Assembly (NCBI RefSeq): GCF_051401765.1
Contig: NW_027480504.1
Span: 1,922,001 to 1,986,000, forward strand
Source of the DNA: Calliopsis andreniformis
Lineage: Eukaryota; Arthropoda; Insecta; Hymenoptera; Andrenidae
Reading direction: 5' to 3'
Length of the DNA stretch: 64,000 bases
A model generated the notes under the pieces. The model did not search any database, had not been told where the DNA came from, and worked only from the letters and a program-made list of their open reading frames with translations. How positions within the stretch are numbered: the stretch's first letter is position 1; every line of letters begins with the position of its first letter. Positions 36,221-50,234 of the stretch are shown here, piece by piece. The position numbers and the translations under genes are program-made.

Positions 36221-39200
36221 TAACCAGCAATTTTCAATCCTCAATCCTCAATCCTCAATCCTCGATCCTCAATCCTCAATTCTCAATCCTCAATCCTCAA
36301 TCCTCAATCCTGAACCTTCAATCCTCACCCTTCAATACCCAATCCTCAATCCTCAAACATTAATTGTAAATCCTCAATCCAATATCGCCAATACTCAGTT
36401 TTCATTAGTCAATCCACATTCTTCAGTCTTCAAATCCCAATCCTCAAACATAAATACTCAACACCCGATCCTCAACCCTCAGTCCTCAATCTTCAATCTT
36501 CAACCCTCAATCCTCAATCTTCAATCACCAATACTCAATCCTCAATCTTCAATCCTCTATCCTCAATCCTCAATCATCAATCCTGTATACTCAATCCTCA
36601 ATCCTCAATCCTCGATCCTCATTCCTCGATACTCAATCCACTATCCTCAATACCCAATCCTCAATCCTCAATCGTCAATCCTCAAACATCAATCCTCAAT
36701 CTTCAATCCCTAATACTCAATCTTCAATCCTCAATCCTCAGTGCTCAACCCTCAATCCTGAATCTTCAATACTCAACCTTCAAGCCTCAATCCTCAGTCC
36801 TCAATCCTCGATCCTCAATCTTCAATCCTCAATATCCTATCTTCAATCCTCAATCCTCAATCCTCAATCCTCAATATTCAATCATCAATACTCAATCTTC
36901 AATCCTCAATCCTCAATCCTCAATCCTCAATCCTCAACCCTCAATATTCAACACACAACCCTCAGCCATGAATCCTCAATACTCAACCATCAATCCTCAA
37001 TTCTCAATACTCAATCCTCAATCGCCAATCCTCAATCCCCAATCCTTAATCTTCAATCCTCAATCCTCAGTCCTCAAACCTCAATCCTGAATCTTCAATA
37101 CTCAACCTTCAAGCCTCAATCCTCAGTCCTCAATACTCAACCATCAATCCTCAATTCTCAATACTCAATAGAATATCCTGAATTCTCAGGACTCAATACT
37201 CAAACCTCAATCATCAACCCTCAGCCCTCATCCTCCATCCTCAATCCTCTATCTTCAATACCCAATCCTCAATCTTCAGACCTCAATCATCAGTCCTCAA
37301 TTCTCAATCCTCAATCCTCAATCCTCAGTCGTCAAACCTCAATCCCTGACCCTCTGCCCTCATCCTCAACCCTCAGTCTTCAATCCTCAGTCCTCAGTCC
37401 TCAAACCTCAATCCTCAACCCTCAGACATCATCCTCAATACTCAATCCTCAATGCTCGATCCTCAATCTTCAATCCTCAATATCCAATCTTCAATCCTCA
37501 ATCCTCAATCCTCAATCCTCAATCCTCCGTCCTCAATCCTCAACCCTCAATCCTCAATGCTCATTCCTCAATACTCAACCCTCAATCCTCAACCCTCAAT
37601 CCTCAAACCTCAATCCCCAACCCTCAATCCTCAATCCTTCGACCTGGAGCCTCAATCCTCAATATTCAACTGTCAATCCTCAAATCTCAAACCTCAATCC
37701 TCAATCCTCAATCCTCAATCCTCCGACCTGAAGCATCAATCCTCAATATTCAATTGCCAATCCTCAAATCTCAAACCTCAATCCTCAACCCTCAGTCCTC
37801 AACCTACACTCCTCAATCGTCAATCCTCAATCGTCAATCCTCTCACCTCAACCATCAATCCTCAACCCTTATTCCTCAATCCCCAATTATCAATTCTCAA
37901 TTCTCAAGAGAAAAACCTCAATTCTCAGTTCTCAATACTCAATCCTCAATCCTCAATCCTCAATCCTCAATCCTCAGTCCTCAATCTTCAACCCTCAATC
38001 CTCAATACTCAACCCTCAGTAATCAATCCTCAATCCTCAATCCTCAATCCTCAATTCTCAATTCTCAAGTGAAAAACCTCAATTCTCAGTTTTCAATACT
38101 CAACACTCAATCTTCAATTTTCAAATCTCAGTCCAAAGACATCAATACTCATCACTATGTTTTCAACACTCAGTCCTCAATCCTCAATTCTCAATCCTCA
38201 ATCCTCAATCCTCAATCCTGAACCTTCAATCCTCACCCTTCAATACCCAATCCTCAATCCTCAAACATTAATTGTAAATCCTCAATCCAATATCGCCAAT
38301 ACTCAGTTTTCATTAGTCAATCCACATTCTTCAGTCTTCAAATCCCAATCCTCAAACATAAATACTCAACACCCGATCCTCAACCCTCAGTCCTCAATCT
38401 TCAATCTTCAACCCTCAATCCTCAATCTTCAATCACCAATACTCAATCCTCAATCTTCAATCCTCTATCCTCAATCCTCAATCATCAATCCTGTATACTC
38501 AATCCTCAATCCTCAATCCTCGATCCTCATTCCTCGATACTCAATCCACTATCCTCAATACCCAATCCTCAATCCTCAATCGTCAATCCTCAAACATCAA
38601 TCCTCAATCTTCAATCCCTAATACTCAATCTTCAATCCTCAATCCTCAGTGCTCAACCCTCAATCCTGAATCTTCAATACTCAACCTTCAAGCCTCAATC
38701 CTCAGTCCTCAATCCTCGATCCTCAATCTTCAATCCTCAATATCCTATCTTCAATCCTCAATCCTCAATCCTCAATCCTCAATATTCAATCATCAATACT
38801 CAATCTTCAATCCTCAATCCTCAATCCTCAATCCTCAATCCTCAACCCTCAATATTCAACACACAACCCTCAGCCATGAATCCTCAATACTCAACCATCA
38901 ATCCTCAATTCTCAATACTCAATCCTCAATCGCCAATCCTCAATCCCCAATCCTCAATCTTCAATCCTCAATCCTCAGTCCTCAAACCTCAATCCTGAAT
39001 TTTCAATACTCAACCTTCAAGCCTCAATCCTCAGTCCTCAATACTCAACCATCAATCCTCAATTCTCAATACTCAATAGAATATCCTGAATTCTCAGGAC
39101 TCAATACTCAAACCTCAATCCTCAACCCTCAGGCCTCATCCTCCATCCTCAATCCTCTATCCTCAATACCCAATCCTCAATCTTCAGACCTCAATCATCA

Positions 39201-40555
39201 GTCCTCAATTCTCAATCCTCAGTCCTCAATCCTCAGTCGTCAAACCTCAATCCCTGACCCTCTGCCCTCATCCTCAACCCTCAGTCTTCAATCCTCAGTC
39301 CTCAGTCCTCAAACCTCAACCCTCAACCCTCAGACATCATCCTCAATACTCAATCCTCAATGCTCGATCCTCAATCTTCAATCCTCAATATCCAATCTTC
39401 AATCCTCAATCCTCAATCCTCAATCCTCAATCCTCCGTCCTCAATCCTCAACCCTCAATCCTCAATGCTCATTCCTCAATACTCAACCCTCAATCCTCAA
39501 CCCTCAATCCTCAAACCTCAATCCCCAACCCTCAATCCTCAATCCTCCGACCTGGAGCCTCAATCCTCAATATTCAATTGTCAATCCTCAAATCTCAAAC
39601 CTCAATCCTCAATCCTCAATCCTCAATCCTCCGACCTGAAGCATCAATCTTCAATATTCAATTGCCAATCCTCAAATCTCAAACCTCAATCCTCAACCCT
39701 CAGTCCTCAACCTACACTCCTCAATCGTCAATCCTCAATCGTCAATCCTCTCACCTCAACCATCAATCCTCAACCCTTATTCCTCAATCCCCAATTATCA
39801 ATTCTCAATTCTCAAGAGAAAAACCTCAATTCTCAGTTTTCAATACTCAATCCTCAATCCTCAATCCTCAATCCTCAATCCTCAGTCCTCAATCTTCAAC
39901 CCTCAATCCTCAATACTCAACCCTCAGTAATCAATCCTCAATCCTCAATCCTCAATCCTCAATTCTCAATTCTCAAGTGAAAAACCTCAATTCTCAGTTT
40001 TCAATACTCAACACTCAATCTTCAATTTTCAAATCTCAGTCCAAAGACATCAATACTCATCACTATGTTTTCAACACTCAGTCCTCAATCTTCAATTATC
40101 AATCCCCAATCCTTAATCTTCAATCCTCAATCCTCAATCCTCAACCCTCAATCCTCAACCCTTCCATCCTCGATCCTCAATCCTCAATCTTCAATCCTCA
40201 ATACTCAATACTCTATCCTCAATCCTCAATCCTAAGTCCTCAAGCCTCAACCCTCAATATTCAGCTGTCAATCCTCAAATCTCAAACCTCAATCCTCAAC
40301 CCTCAGTCCTCAATCCTCAATCCTCAACCGTCAAACCTCAATGGTCAATCCTCACACCTCAACAATCAATCCTCAGCCCTTAATCCTCATTCCCCAATCC
40401 TCAATTCTCAATTCTGAAGAGAAAAACATCAATTCTCAGTTATCAACACTCAATCGTCAATCTTCAATCTTCAAATCTTAGTTCTCAAACATCAATCCTC
40501 AATACTCTCTCCTCAATCCTCAATCCTCAATCCTCAATCCTCATCCCTCAATACT
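36221..40555 (+). repeat. Two B units fused by a 519-bp deletion
   Basis: Landmark-to-landmark distance is 4,335 bp, which is two standard units (4,854) less 519. The break is near 38,180: anchor type 2 runs to ACTATGTTTTCAACACTCAG at about 38,155-38,172, then the sequence jumps into CAATTCTCAATCC and CTGAACC, which normally lie after the next TAACCAGC landmark. The lost piece contained the CAGCTGTC block, anchor type 3 and the landmark itself. The second unit has AGGCCTCATCC near 39,131, also seen at 10,489. Near 40,416 TTCTGAAGAG replaces TTCTCAAGAG. Confidence 0.85.
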
Positions 40556-42983
40556 TAACCAGCAATTTTCAATCCTCAATCCTCAATCCTCAATCCTCGA
40601 TCCTCAATCCTCAATTCTCAATCCTCAATCCTCAATCCTCAATCCTGAACCTTCAATCCTCACCCTTCAATACCCAATCCTCAATCCTCAAACATTAATT
40701 GTAAATCCTCAATCCAATATCGCCAATACTCAGTTTTCATTAGTCAATCCACATTCTTCAGTCTTCAAATCCCAATCCTCAAACATAAATACTCAACACC
40801 CGATCCTCAACCCTCAGTCCTTCAATCTTCAATCTTCAACCCTCAATCCTCAATCTTCAATCCCCAATACTCAATCCTCAATCTTCAATCCTCTATCCTC
40901 AATCCTCAATCATCAATCCTGTATACTCAATCCTCAATCCTCAATCCTCGATCCTCAATCCTCGATACTCAATCCACTATCCTCAATACCCAATCCTCAA
41001 TCCTCAATCGTCAATCCTCAAACATCAATCCTCAATCTTCAATCCCTAATACTCAATCTTCAATCCTCAATCCTCAGTGCTCAACCCTCAATCCTGAATC
41101 TTCAATACTCAACCTTCAAGCCTCAATCCTCAGTCCTCAATCCTCGATCCTCAATCTTCAATCCTCAATATCCTATCTTCAATCCTCAATCCTCAATCCT
41201 CAATCCTCAATATTCAATCATCAATACTCAATCTTCAATCCTCAATCCTCAATCCTCAATCCTCAATCCTCAACCCTCAATATTCAACACACAACCCTCA
41301 GCCATGAATCCTCAATACTCAACCATCAATCCTCAATTCTCAATACTCAATCCTCAATCGCCAATCCTCAATCCCCAATCCTCAATCTTCAATCCTCAAT
41401 CCTCAGTCCTCAAACCTCAATCCTGAATCTTCAATACTCAACCTTCAAGCCTCAATCCTCAGTCCTCAATACTCAACCATCAATCCTCAATTCTCAATAC
41501 TCAATAGAATATCCTGAATTCTCAGGACTCAATACTCAAACCTCAATCCTCAACCCTCAGCCCTCATCCTCCATCCTCAATCCTCTATCCTCAATACCCA
41601 ATCCTCAATCTTCAGACCTCAATCATCAATCCTCAATTCTCAATCCTCAATCCTCAATCCTCAGTCGTCAAACCTCAATCCCTGACCCTCTGCCCTCATC
41701 CTCAACCCTCAGTCTTCAATCCTCAGTCCTCAGTCCTCAAACCTCAATCCTCAACCCTCAGACATCATCCTCAATACTCAATCCTCAATGCTCGATCCTC
41801 AATCTTCAATCCTCAATATCCAATCTTCAATCCTCAATCCTCAATCCTCAATCCTCAATCCTCCGTCCTCAATCTTCAACCCTCAATCCTCAATGCTCAT
41901 TCCTCAATACTCAACCCTCAATCCTCAACCCTCAATCCTCAAACCTCAATCCCCAACCCTCAATCCTCAATCCTCCGACCTGGAGCCTCAATCCTCAATA
42001 TTCAATTGTCAATCCTCAAATCTCAAACCTCAATCCTCAATCCTCAATCCTCAATCCTCCGACCTGAAGCATCAATCTTCAATACTCAATTGCCAATCCT
42101 CAAATCTCAAACCTCAATCCTCAACCCTCAGTCCTCAACCTACACTCCTCAATCGTCAATCCTCAATCGTCAATCCTCTCACCTCAACCATCAATCCTCA
42201 ACCCTTATTCCTCAATCCCCAATTATCAATTCCCAATTCTCAAGAGAAAAACCTCAATTCTCTGTTTTCAATACTCAATCCTCAATCCTCAATCCTCAAT
42301 CCTCAATCCTCAGTCCTCAATCTTCAACCCTCAATCCTCAATACTCAACGCTCAGTAATCAATCCTCAATCCTCAATCCTCAATCCTCAATTCTCAATTC
42401 TCAAGTGAAAAACCTCAATTCTCAGTTTTCAATACTCAACACTCAATCTTCAATTTTCAAATCTCAGTCCAAAGACATCAATACTCATCACTATGTTTTC
42501 AACACTCAGTCCTCAATCTTCAATTATCAATCCCCAATCCTTAATCTTCAATCCTCAATCCTCAATCCTCAACCCTCAATCCTCAACCCTTCCATCCTCG
42601 ATCCTCAATCCTCAATCTTCAATCCTCAATACTCAATACTCTATCCTCAATCCTCAATCCTAAGTCCTCAAGCCTCAACCCTCAATATTCAGCTGTCAAT
42701 CCTCAAATCTCAAACCTCAATCCTCAACCCTCAGTCCTCAATCCTCAATCCTCAACCGTCAAACCTCAATGGTCAATCCTCACACCTCAACAATCAATCC
42801 TCAGCCCTTAATCCTCATTCCCCAATCCTCAATTCTCAATTCTCAAGAGAAAAACATCAATTCTCAGTTATCAACACTCAATCGTCAATCTTCAATCTTC
42901 AAATCTTAGTTCTCAAACATCAATCCTCAATACTCTCTCCTCAATCCTCAATCCTCAATCCTCAATCCTCATCCCTCAATACT
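40556..42983 (+). repeat. B higher-order repeat, array 2 unit (2,428 bp)
   Basis: A standard unit with one extra T near 40,821 (GTCCTTCAATC), which accounts for its 1-bp excess over 2,427. Private changes include CAATTCCCAATTC near 42,230 and TTCTCTGTTTTC near 42,258. The right part, from about 42,295, begins the stretch paired with 4,195 onward. Confidence 0.85.
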
Positions 42984-45410
42984 TAACCAGCAATTTTCAA
43001 TCCTCAATCCTCAATCCTCAATCCTCGATCCTCAATCCTCAATTTTCAATCCTCAATCCTCAATCCTCAATCCTGAACCTTCAATCCTCACCCTTCAATA
43101 CCCAATCCTCAATCCTCAAACCTTAATTGTAAATCCTCAATCCAATATCGCCAATACTCAGTTTTCATTAGTCAATCCACATTCTTCAGTCTTCAAATCC
43201 CAATCCTCAAACATAAATACTCAACACCCGATCCTCAACCCTCAGTCCTCAATCTTCAATCTTCAACCCTCAATCCTCAATCTTCAATCCCCAATACTCA
43301 ATCCTCAATCTTCAATCCTCTATCCTCAATCCTCAATCATCAATCCTGTATACTCAATCCTCAATCCTCAATCCTCGATCCTCAATCCTCGATACTCAAT
43401 CCACTATCCTCAATACCCAATCCTCAATCCTCAATCGTCAATCCTCAAACATCAATCCTCAATCTTCAATCCCTAATACTCAATCTTCAATCCTCAATCC
43501 TCAGTGCTCAACCCTCAATCCTGAATCTTCAATACTCAACCTTCAAGCCTCAATCCTCAGTCCTCAATCCTCGATCCTCAATCTTCAATCCTCAATATCC
43601 TATCTTCAATCCTCAATCCTCAATCCTCAATCCTCAATATTCAATCATCAATACTCAATCTTCAATCCTCAATCCTCAATCCTCAACCCTCAATCCTCAA
43701 CACTCAATATTCAACACACAACCCTCAGCCATGAATCCTCAATACTCAACCATCAATCCTCAATTCTCAATACTCAATCCTCAATCGCCAATCCTCAATC
43801 CCCAATCCTCAATCTTCAATCCTCAATCCTCAGTCCTCAAACCTCAATCCTGAATCTTCAATACTCAACCTTCAAGCCTCAATCCTCAGTCCTCAATACT
43901 CAACCATCAATCCTCAATTCTCAATACTCAATAGAATATCCTGAATTCTCAGGACTCAATACTCAAACCTCAATCATCAACCCTCAGCCCTCATCCTCCA
44001 TCCTCAATCCTCTATCCTCAATACCCAATCCTCAATCTTCAGACCTCAATCATCAATCCTCAATTCTCAATCCTCAATCCTCAATCCTCAGTCGTCAAAC
44101 CTCAATCCCTGACCCTCTGCCCTCATCCTCAACCCTCAGTCTTCAATCCTCAGTCCTCAGTCCTCAAACCTCAATCCTCAACCCTCAGACATCATCCTCA
44201 ATACTCAATCCTCAATGCTCGATCCTCAATCTTCAATCCTCAATATCCAATCTTCAATCCTCAATCCTCAATCCTCAATCCTCAATCCTCCGTCCTCAAT
44301 CCTCAACCCTCAATCCTCAATGCTCATTCCTCAATACTCAACCCTCAATCCTCAACCCTCAATCCTCAAACCTCAATCCCCAACCCTCAATCCTCAATCC
44401 TCCGACCTGGAGCCTCAATCCTCAATATTCAACTGTCAATCCTCAAATCTCAAACCTCAATCCTCAATCCTCAATCCTCAATCCTCCGACCTGAAGCATC
44501 AATCCTCAATATTCAATTGCCAATCCTCAAATCTCAAACCTCAATCCTCAACCCTCAGTCCTCAACCTACACTCCTCAATCGTCAATCCTCAATCGTCAA
44601 TCCTCTCACCTCAACCATCAATCCTCAACCCTTATTCCTCAATCCCCAATTATCAATTCTCAATTCTCAAGAGAAAAACCTCAATTCTCAGTTCTCAATA
44701 CTCAATCCTCAATCCTCAATCCTCAATCCTCAATCCTCAATCCTCAGTCCTCAATCTTCAACCCTCAATCCTCAATACTCAACCCTCAGTAATCAATCCT
44801 CAATCCTCAATCCTCAATCCTCAATTCTCAATTCTCAAGTGAAAAACCTCAATTCTCAGTTTTCAATACTCAACACTCAATCTTCAATTTTCAAATCTCA
44901 GTCCAAAGACATCAATACTCATCACTATGTTTTCAACACTCAGTCCTCAATCTTCAATTATCAATCCCCAATCCTTAATCTTCAATCCTCAATCCTCAAC
45001 CCTCAATCCTCAACCCTTCTATCCTCGATCCTCAATCCTCAATCTTCAATCCTCAATACTCAATACTCTATCCTCAATCCTCAATCCTAAGTCCTCAAGC
45101 CTCAACCCTCAATATTCAGCTGTCAATCCTCAAATCTCAAACCTCAATCCTCAACCCTCAGTCCTCAATCCTCAATCCTCAACCGTCAAACCTCAATGGT
45201 CAATCCTCACACCTCAACAATCAATCCTCAGCCCTTAATCCTCATTCCCCAATCCTCAATTCTCAATTCTCAAGAGAAAAACATCAATTCTCAGTTATCA
45301 ACACTCAATCGTCAATCTTCAATCTTCAAATCTTAGTTCTCAAACATCAATCCTCAATACTCTCTCCTCAATCCTCAATCCTCAATCCTCAATCGTCATC
45401 CCTCAATACT
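42984..45410 (+). repeat. B higher-order repeat, array 2 unit paired with 4,884-7,310
   Basis: At offset 38,100 it reproduces the reference B unit, including CAATTTTCAATCC near 43,042 (4,942), AACACTCAATATTCAACAC near 43,698 (5,598), and the contracted stretch ATCCTCAACCCTCAATCC near 44,998 (6,898). A visible difference is GATAGTC near 5,290 against GATACTC near 43,390. Anchors, paired 84-bp subunits and inverted repeat are present. Confidence 0.85.
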
Positions 45411-47837
45411 TAACCAGCAATTTTCAATCCTCAATCCTCAATCCTCAATCCTCAATCCTCGATCCTCAATCCTCAATTCTCAATCCTCAATCCTCAATCC
45501 TCAATCCTGAACCTTCAATCCTCACCCTTCAATACCCAATCCTCAATCCTCAAACATTAATTGTAAATCCTCAATCCAATATCGCCAATACTCAGTTTTC
45601 ATTAGTCAATCCACATTCTTCAGTCTTCAAATCCCAATCCTCAAACATAAATACTCAACACCCGATCCTCAACCCTCAGTCCTCAATCTTCAATCTTCAA
45701 CCCTCAATCCTCAATCTTCAATCACCAATACTCAATCCTCAATCTTCAATCCTCTATCCTCAATCCTCAATCATCAATCCTGTATACTCAATCCTCAATC
45801 CTCAATCCTCGATCCTCATTCCTCGATACTCAATCCACTATCCTCAATACCCAATCCTCAATCCTCAATCGTCAATCCTCAAACATCAATCCTCAATCTT
45901 CAATCCCTAATACTCATTCTTCAATCCTCAATCCTCAGTGCTCAACCCTCAATCCTGAATCTTCAATACTCAACCTTCAAGCCTCAATCCTCAGTCCTCA
46001 ATCCTCGATCCTCGATCTTCAATCCTCAATATCCTATCTTCAATCCTCAATCCTCAATCCTCAATCCTCAATATTCAATCATCAATACTCAATCTTCAAT
46101 CCTCAGTCCTCAATCCTCAATCCTCAATCCTCAACCCTCAATATTCAACACACAACCCTCAGCCATGAATCCTCAATACTCAACCATCAATCCTCAATTC
46201 TCAATACTCAATCCTCAATCGCCAATCCTCAATCCCCAATCCTCAATCTTCAATCCTCAATCCTCAGTCCTCAAACCTCAATCCTGAATCTTCAATACTC
46301 AACCTTCAAGCCTCAATCCTCAGTCCTCAATACTCAACCATCAATCCTCAATTCTCAATACTCAATAGAATATCCTGAATTCTCAGGACTCAATACTCAA
46401 ACCTCAATCCTCAACCCTCAGCCCTCATCCTCCATCCTCAATCCTCTATCCTCAATACCCAATCCTCAATCTTCAGACCTCAATCATCAGTCCTCAATTC
46501 TCAATCCTCAGTCCTAAATCCTCAGTCGTCAAACCTCAATCCCTGACCCTCTGCCCTCATCCTCAACCCTCAGTCTTCAATCCTCAGTCCTCAGTCCTCA
46601 AACCTCAACCCTCAACCCTCAGACATCATCCTCACTACTCAATCCTCAATCCTCGATCCTCAATCTTCAATCCTCAATACCCAATCTTCAATCCTCAATC
46701 CTCAATCCTCAATCCTCAATCCTCCGTCCTCAATCCTCAACCCTCAATCCTCAATGCTCAATCCTCAATACTCAACCCTCAATCCTCAATCCTCAATCCT
46801 CAAACTTCAATCCCCAATCCTCAATCCTCAATCCTCCGACCTGGAGCCTCAATCCTCAATATTCAATTTTCAATCCTCAAATCTCAAACCTCAATCCTCA
46901 GTCCTCAATCCTCAATCCTCCGACCTGAAGCATCAATCCTCAATATTCAGTTGCCAATCCTAAAATCTCAAACCTCAATCCTCAACCCTCAGTCCTCAAC
47001 CTGCACTCCTCAATCGTCAATCCTCAAACGTCAATCCTCTCACCTCAACCATCAATCCTCAACCCTTAATCCTCAATCCCCAATTCTCAATTCTCAATTC
47101 TCAAGAGAAAAACCTCAATTCTCAGTTTTCAATACTCAGTCCTCAATCCTCAATCCTCAATCCTCAATCCTCAGTCCTCAATCTTCAACACTCAATCCTC
47201 AATACTCAACCCTCAGTAATCAATCCTCAATCCTCAATCCTCAATCCTCAATTCTCAATTCTCAAGTGAAAAACCTCAATTCTCAGTTTTCAATACTCAA
47301 CACTCAATCTTCAATTTTCAAATCTCAGTCCACAGACATCAATACTCATCACTCTGTTTTCAACACTCAGTCCTCAATCTTCAATCATCAATCCCCAATC
47401 CTTAATCTTCAATCCTCGATCCTCAATCCTCAACCCTCAATCCTCAACCCTTCTATCCTCGATCCTCAATCCTCAATCTTCAATACTCAATACTCAATAC
47501 TCTATCCTCAATCCTCAATCCTAAGTCCTCAAGCCTCAACCCTTATTATTCAGCTGTCAATCCTCAAATCTCAAACCTCAAACCTCAACCCTCAGTCCTC
47601 AATCCTCAATCCTCAATCGTCAAACCTCAATGGTCAATCCTCACACCTCAGCAATCAATCCTCAGCACTTAATCCTCATTCCCCAATCCTCAATTCTCAA
47701 GAGAAAAACCTCAATTCTCAGTTCTCAACACTCAATCGTCAATCTTCAATCTTCAAATCTTAGTTCTCAAACATCAATCCTCAATACTCTCTCCTCAACC
47801 CTCAATCCTCAATCCTCAATCCTCATCCCTCAATACT
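45411..47837 (+). repeat. B higher-order repeat, array 2 unit at the offset switch
   Basis: Up to about 45,910 it matches 7,311-7,810 (shared CAATCACCAATACTC near 45,721 and 7,621). From about 45,912 it matches 9,980-11,905. It is therefore equivalent to a recombinant of the two left-array units 7,311 and 9,451, with one unit's worth of sequence between them absent. It lacks the 35-bp duplication seen at 9,925-9,994. Confidence 0.85.
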
Positions 47838-49352
47838 TAACCAGCAATTTTGAATCCTCAATCCTCAATCCTCAATCCTCGATCCTCAATCCTCAATTCT
47901 CAATTCTCAATTCTCAATGCTCTAACCTCGATCCTCAATCCACAATTCTCAATCCTCAAACTTCAACCCTCGGTCATCAATCCTCAAACCGCAATACTCT
48001 ATCCTCAACCTTCGATCCTCAATCCTCGACCCTCTATCCTTAATTCTCAATCCTCAATCCTCAATCCTCAATGCTGAACCTTCAATCCTCTCCCTTCAAT
48101 ACCCAATCCTCAATCCTCAAACCTTAATTGTAAATCCTCAATCCAATATCGCCAATACTCAGTTTTCATTAGTCAATCCACATTCTTCAGTCTATAAATC
48201 CCAATCCTCAAACATAAATACTCAACACCCGATCCTCAACCCTCAGTCCTCAATCTTCAATCTTCAACCCTCAATCCTCAATCCTCAATCCCCAATCTTC
48301 AATCCTCAATAATCAATCTCCAATCCTAGATCCTCAATCCTCAATCCTCAATCCCCAATCTTCAATCCTCAATAATCAATCTCCAATCCTAGATCCTCAA
48401 CCCTCAACCCTCAATCCTCAATCCTCAATCCTCATTCTTCAACCCTCAATACCCAATCCTCAATCATCAATCCTCTATCAACAATCCTTAATTCTCAATC
48501 CTCAATCCTCAGTCCTCAGCCGTCAAACCTCAATCCCCGAACCTCAGCCCTCATCCTCAGTCCTCAGTCCACAATCCTCAGTCCTCAGTCCTCAAACCTC
48601 AACCCTCAAACCTCAGACATCATCCTCAATCCTCAATCCTCAATGCTCAATCCTCAATCTTCAATTCTCAATACTCAATCTTCAATCCTCAATCGTCAGT
48701 CCTCAAACCTCATTTCTGAATCCTCAATACTCAACCTTCAATCCTCAATGCTCAGTCCTCAGTACTCAACCATCAATCCTCAATTCTCAATACTCAATAG
48801 AATATCCTGAATTCTCAGGATTCAATACTCAAACCTCAATCCTCAACCCTCAGCCCTCATCCTCCATCCTCAATCCTCTATCCTCAATACCCAATCCTCA
48901 ATCTTCAGTCCTCAATCATCAACCCTCAATTCTCAATCCTCAATCCTCAATCCTCAGTCGTCAAACCTCAATCCCTGACCCTCTGCCCTCATCCTCAACC
49001 CTCAGTCTTCAATCCTCAGTCCTCAGTCCTCAAACCTCAATCCTCAACCCTCAGACATCATCCTCAATACTCAATCCTCAATCCTCGATCCTCAATCTTC
49101 AATCCTCAATATCCAATCTTCAATACTCAACCCTCAATCCTCAATCCTCAATCCTCCGTCCTCAATCCTCAACCCTCAATCCTCAATGCTCAATCCTCAA
49201 TACTCAACCCTCAATCCTCAATCCTCAATCCTCAAACTTCAATCCCCAATCCTCAATCCTCAATCCTCCGACCTGGAGCCTCAATCCTCTATATTCAATT
49301 GTCAATCCTCAAATCTCAAACCTCAATCCTCAATCCTCAATCCTCAATCCTC
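47838..49352 (+). repeat. Terminal chimeric B unit of array 2
   Basis: Counterpart of 11,906-13,420 at offset 35,932 with the same unusual CTCTAACCTCG, CTCGGTCATC and AATCTCCAATCCTAGATCC inserts. The chimeric structure therefore predates the macro-duplication. One heptamer differs near 48,406 (AACCCTCAACCC here, AACCCTCAATCC at 12,474). Confidence 0.8.
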
Positions 49353-50234
49353 CGACCTGAAGCATCAATCCTCAATATTCAGTTGCCAATCCTCAAATCT
49401 CAAACCTCAATCCTCAATCCTCAATCCTCAACATTTAATGCTCAATCCTCGATCCTCAATCCTGAGTCATTAATTATCAATCCTCAATATTCAATCCTCA
49501 ATCCTCAGACCTCAAGCCTCAACACTCAATATTCAATTGTCAATCATAAACTCACAGCACTCAAACCTCACCCCTCAGTCCTCAATCCTCAGTCCTCAAT
49601 CATCAACCATCAATCATCAATACTCAATCTTCAATCCTCATTACTCAATCCTCAACCCTTAAACGTCAACCCTCAGTATTCAACCCTCAGTCATCAATCC
49701 TCAACCCTCAATCATCAATTCTCAATCCTCAATCTTCAATCTTCAACAGTCAATCCTCAATGCTCAAACCTCTATCCTCAATCCTCAATCCTCAATCCTC
49801 CTACCTGAAGCATCAATCCTCAATATTCAGTTGCCAATCCTCAAATCTCAAACCTCAATCCTCAATCCTCAATCCTCAACATTTAATGCTCAATCCTCGA
49901 TCCTCAATCCTCAGTCATTAATTATCAATCCTCAATATTCAATCCTCAATCCTCAGACCTCAAGCCTCAACACTCAATATTCAATTGTCAATCATAAACT
50001 CACAGCACTCAAACCTCACCCCTCAGTCCTCAATCCTCAGTCCTCAATCATCAACCATCAATCATCAATACTCAATCTTCAATCCTCATTACTCAATCCT
50101 CAACCCTTAAACGTCAACCCTCAGTATTCAACCCTCAGTCATCAATCCTCAACCCTCAATCATCAATTCTCAATCCTCAATCTTCAATCTTCAACAGTCA
50201 ATCCTCAATGCTCAAACCTCTATCCTCAATCCTC
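49353..50234 (+). repeat. 448-bp tandem pair in the second linker D
   Basis: The left copy is 49,353-49,800 and the right copy 49,801-50,234, with the same borders as 13,421-14,302. The left copy has CCTGAGTCATTAATTATC near 49,462 where the other three copies read CCTCAGTCATTAATTATC. The tandem pair therefore existed before the macro-duplication. Confidence 0.85.
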
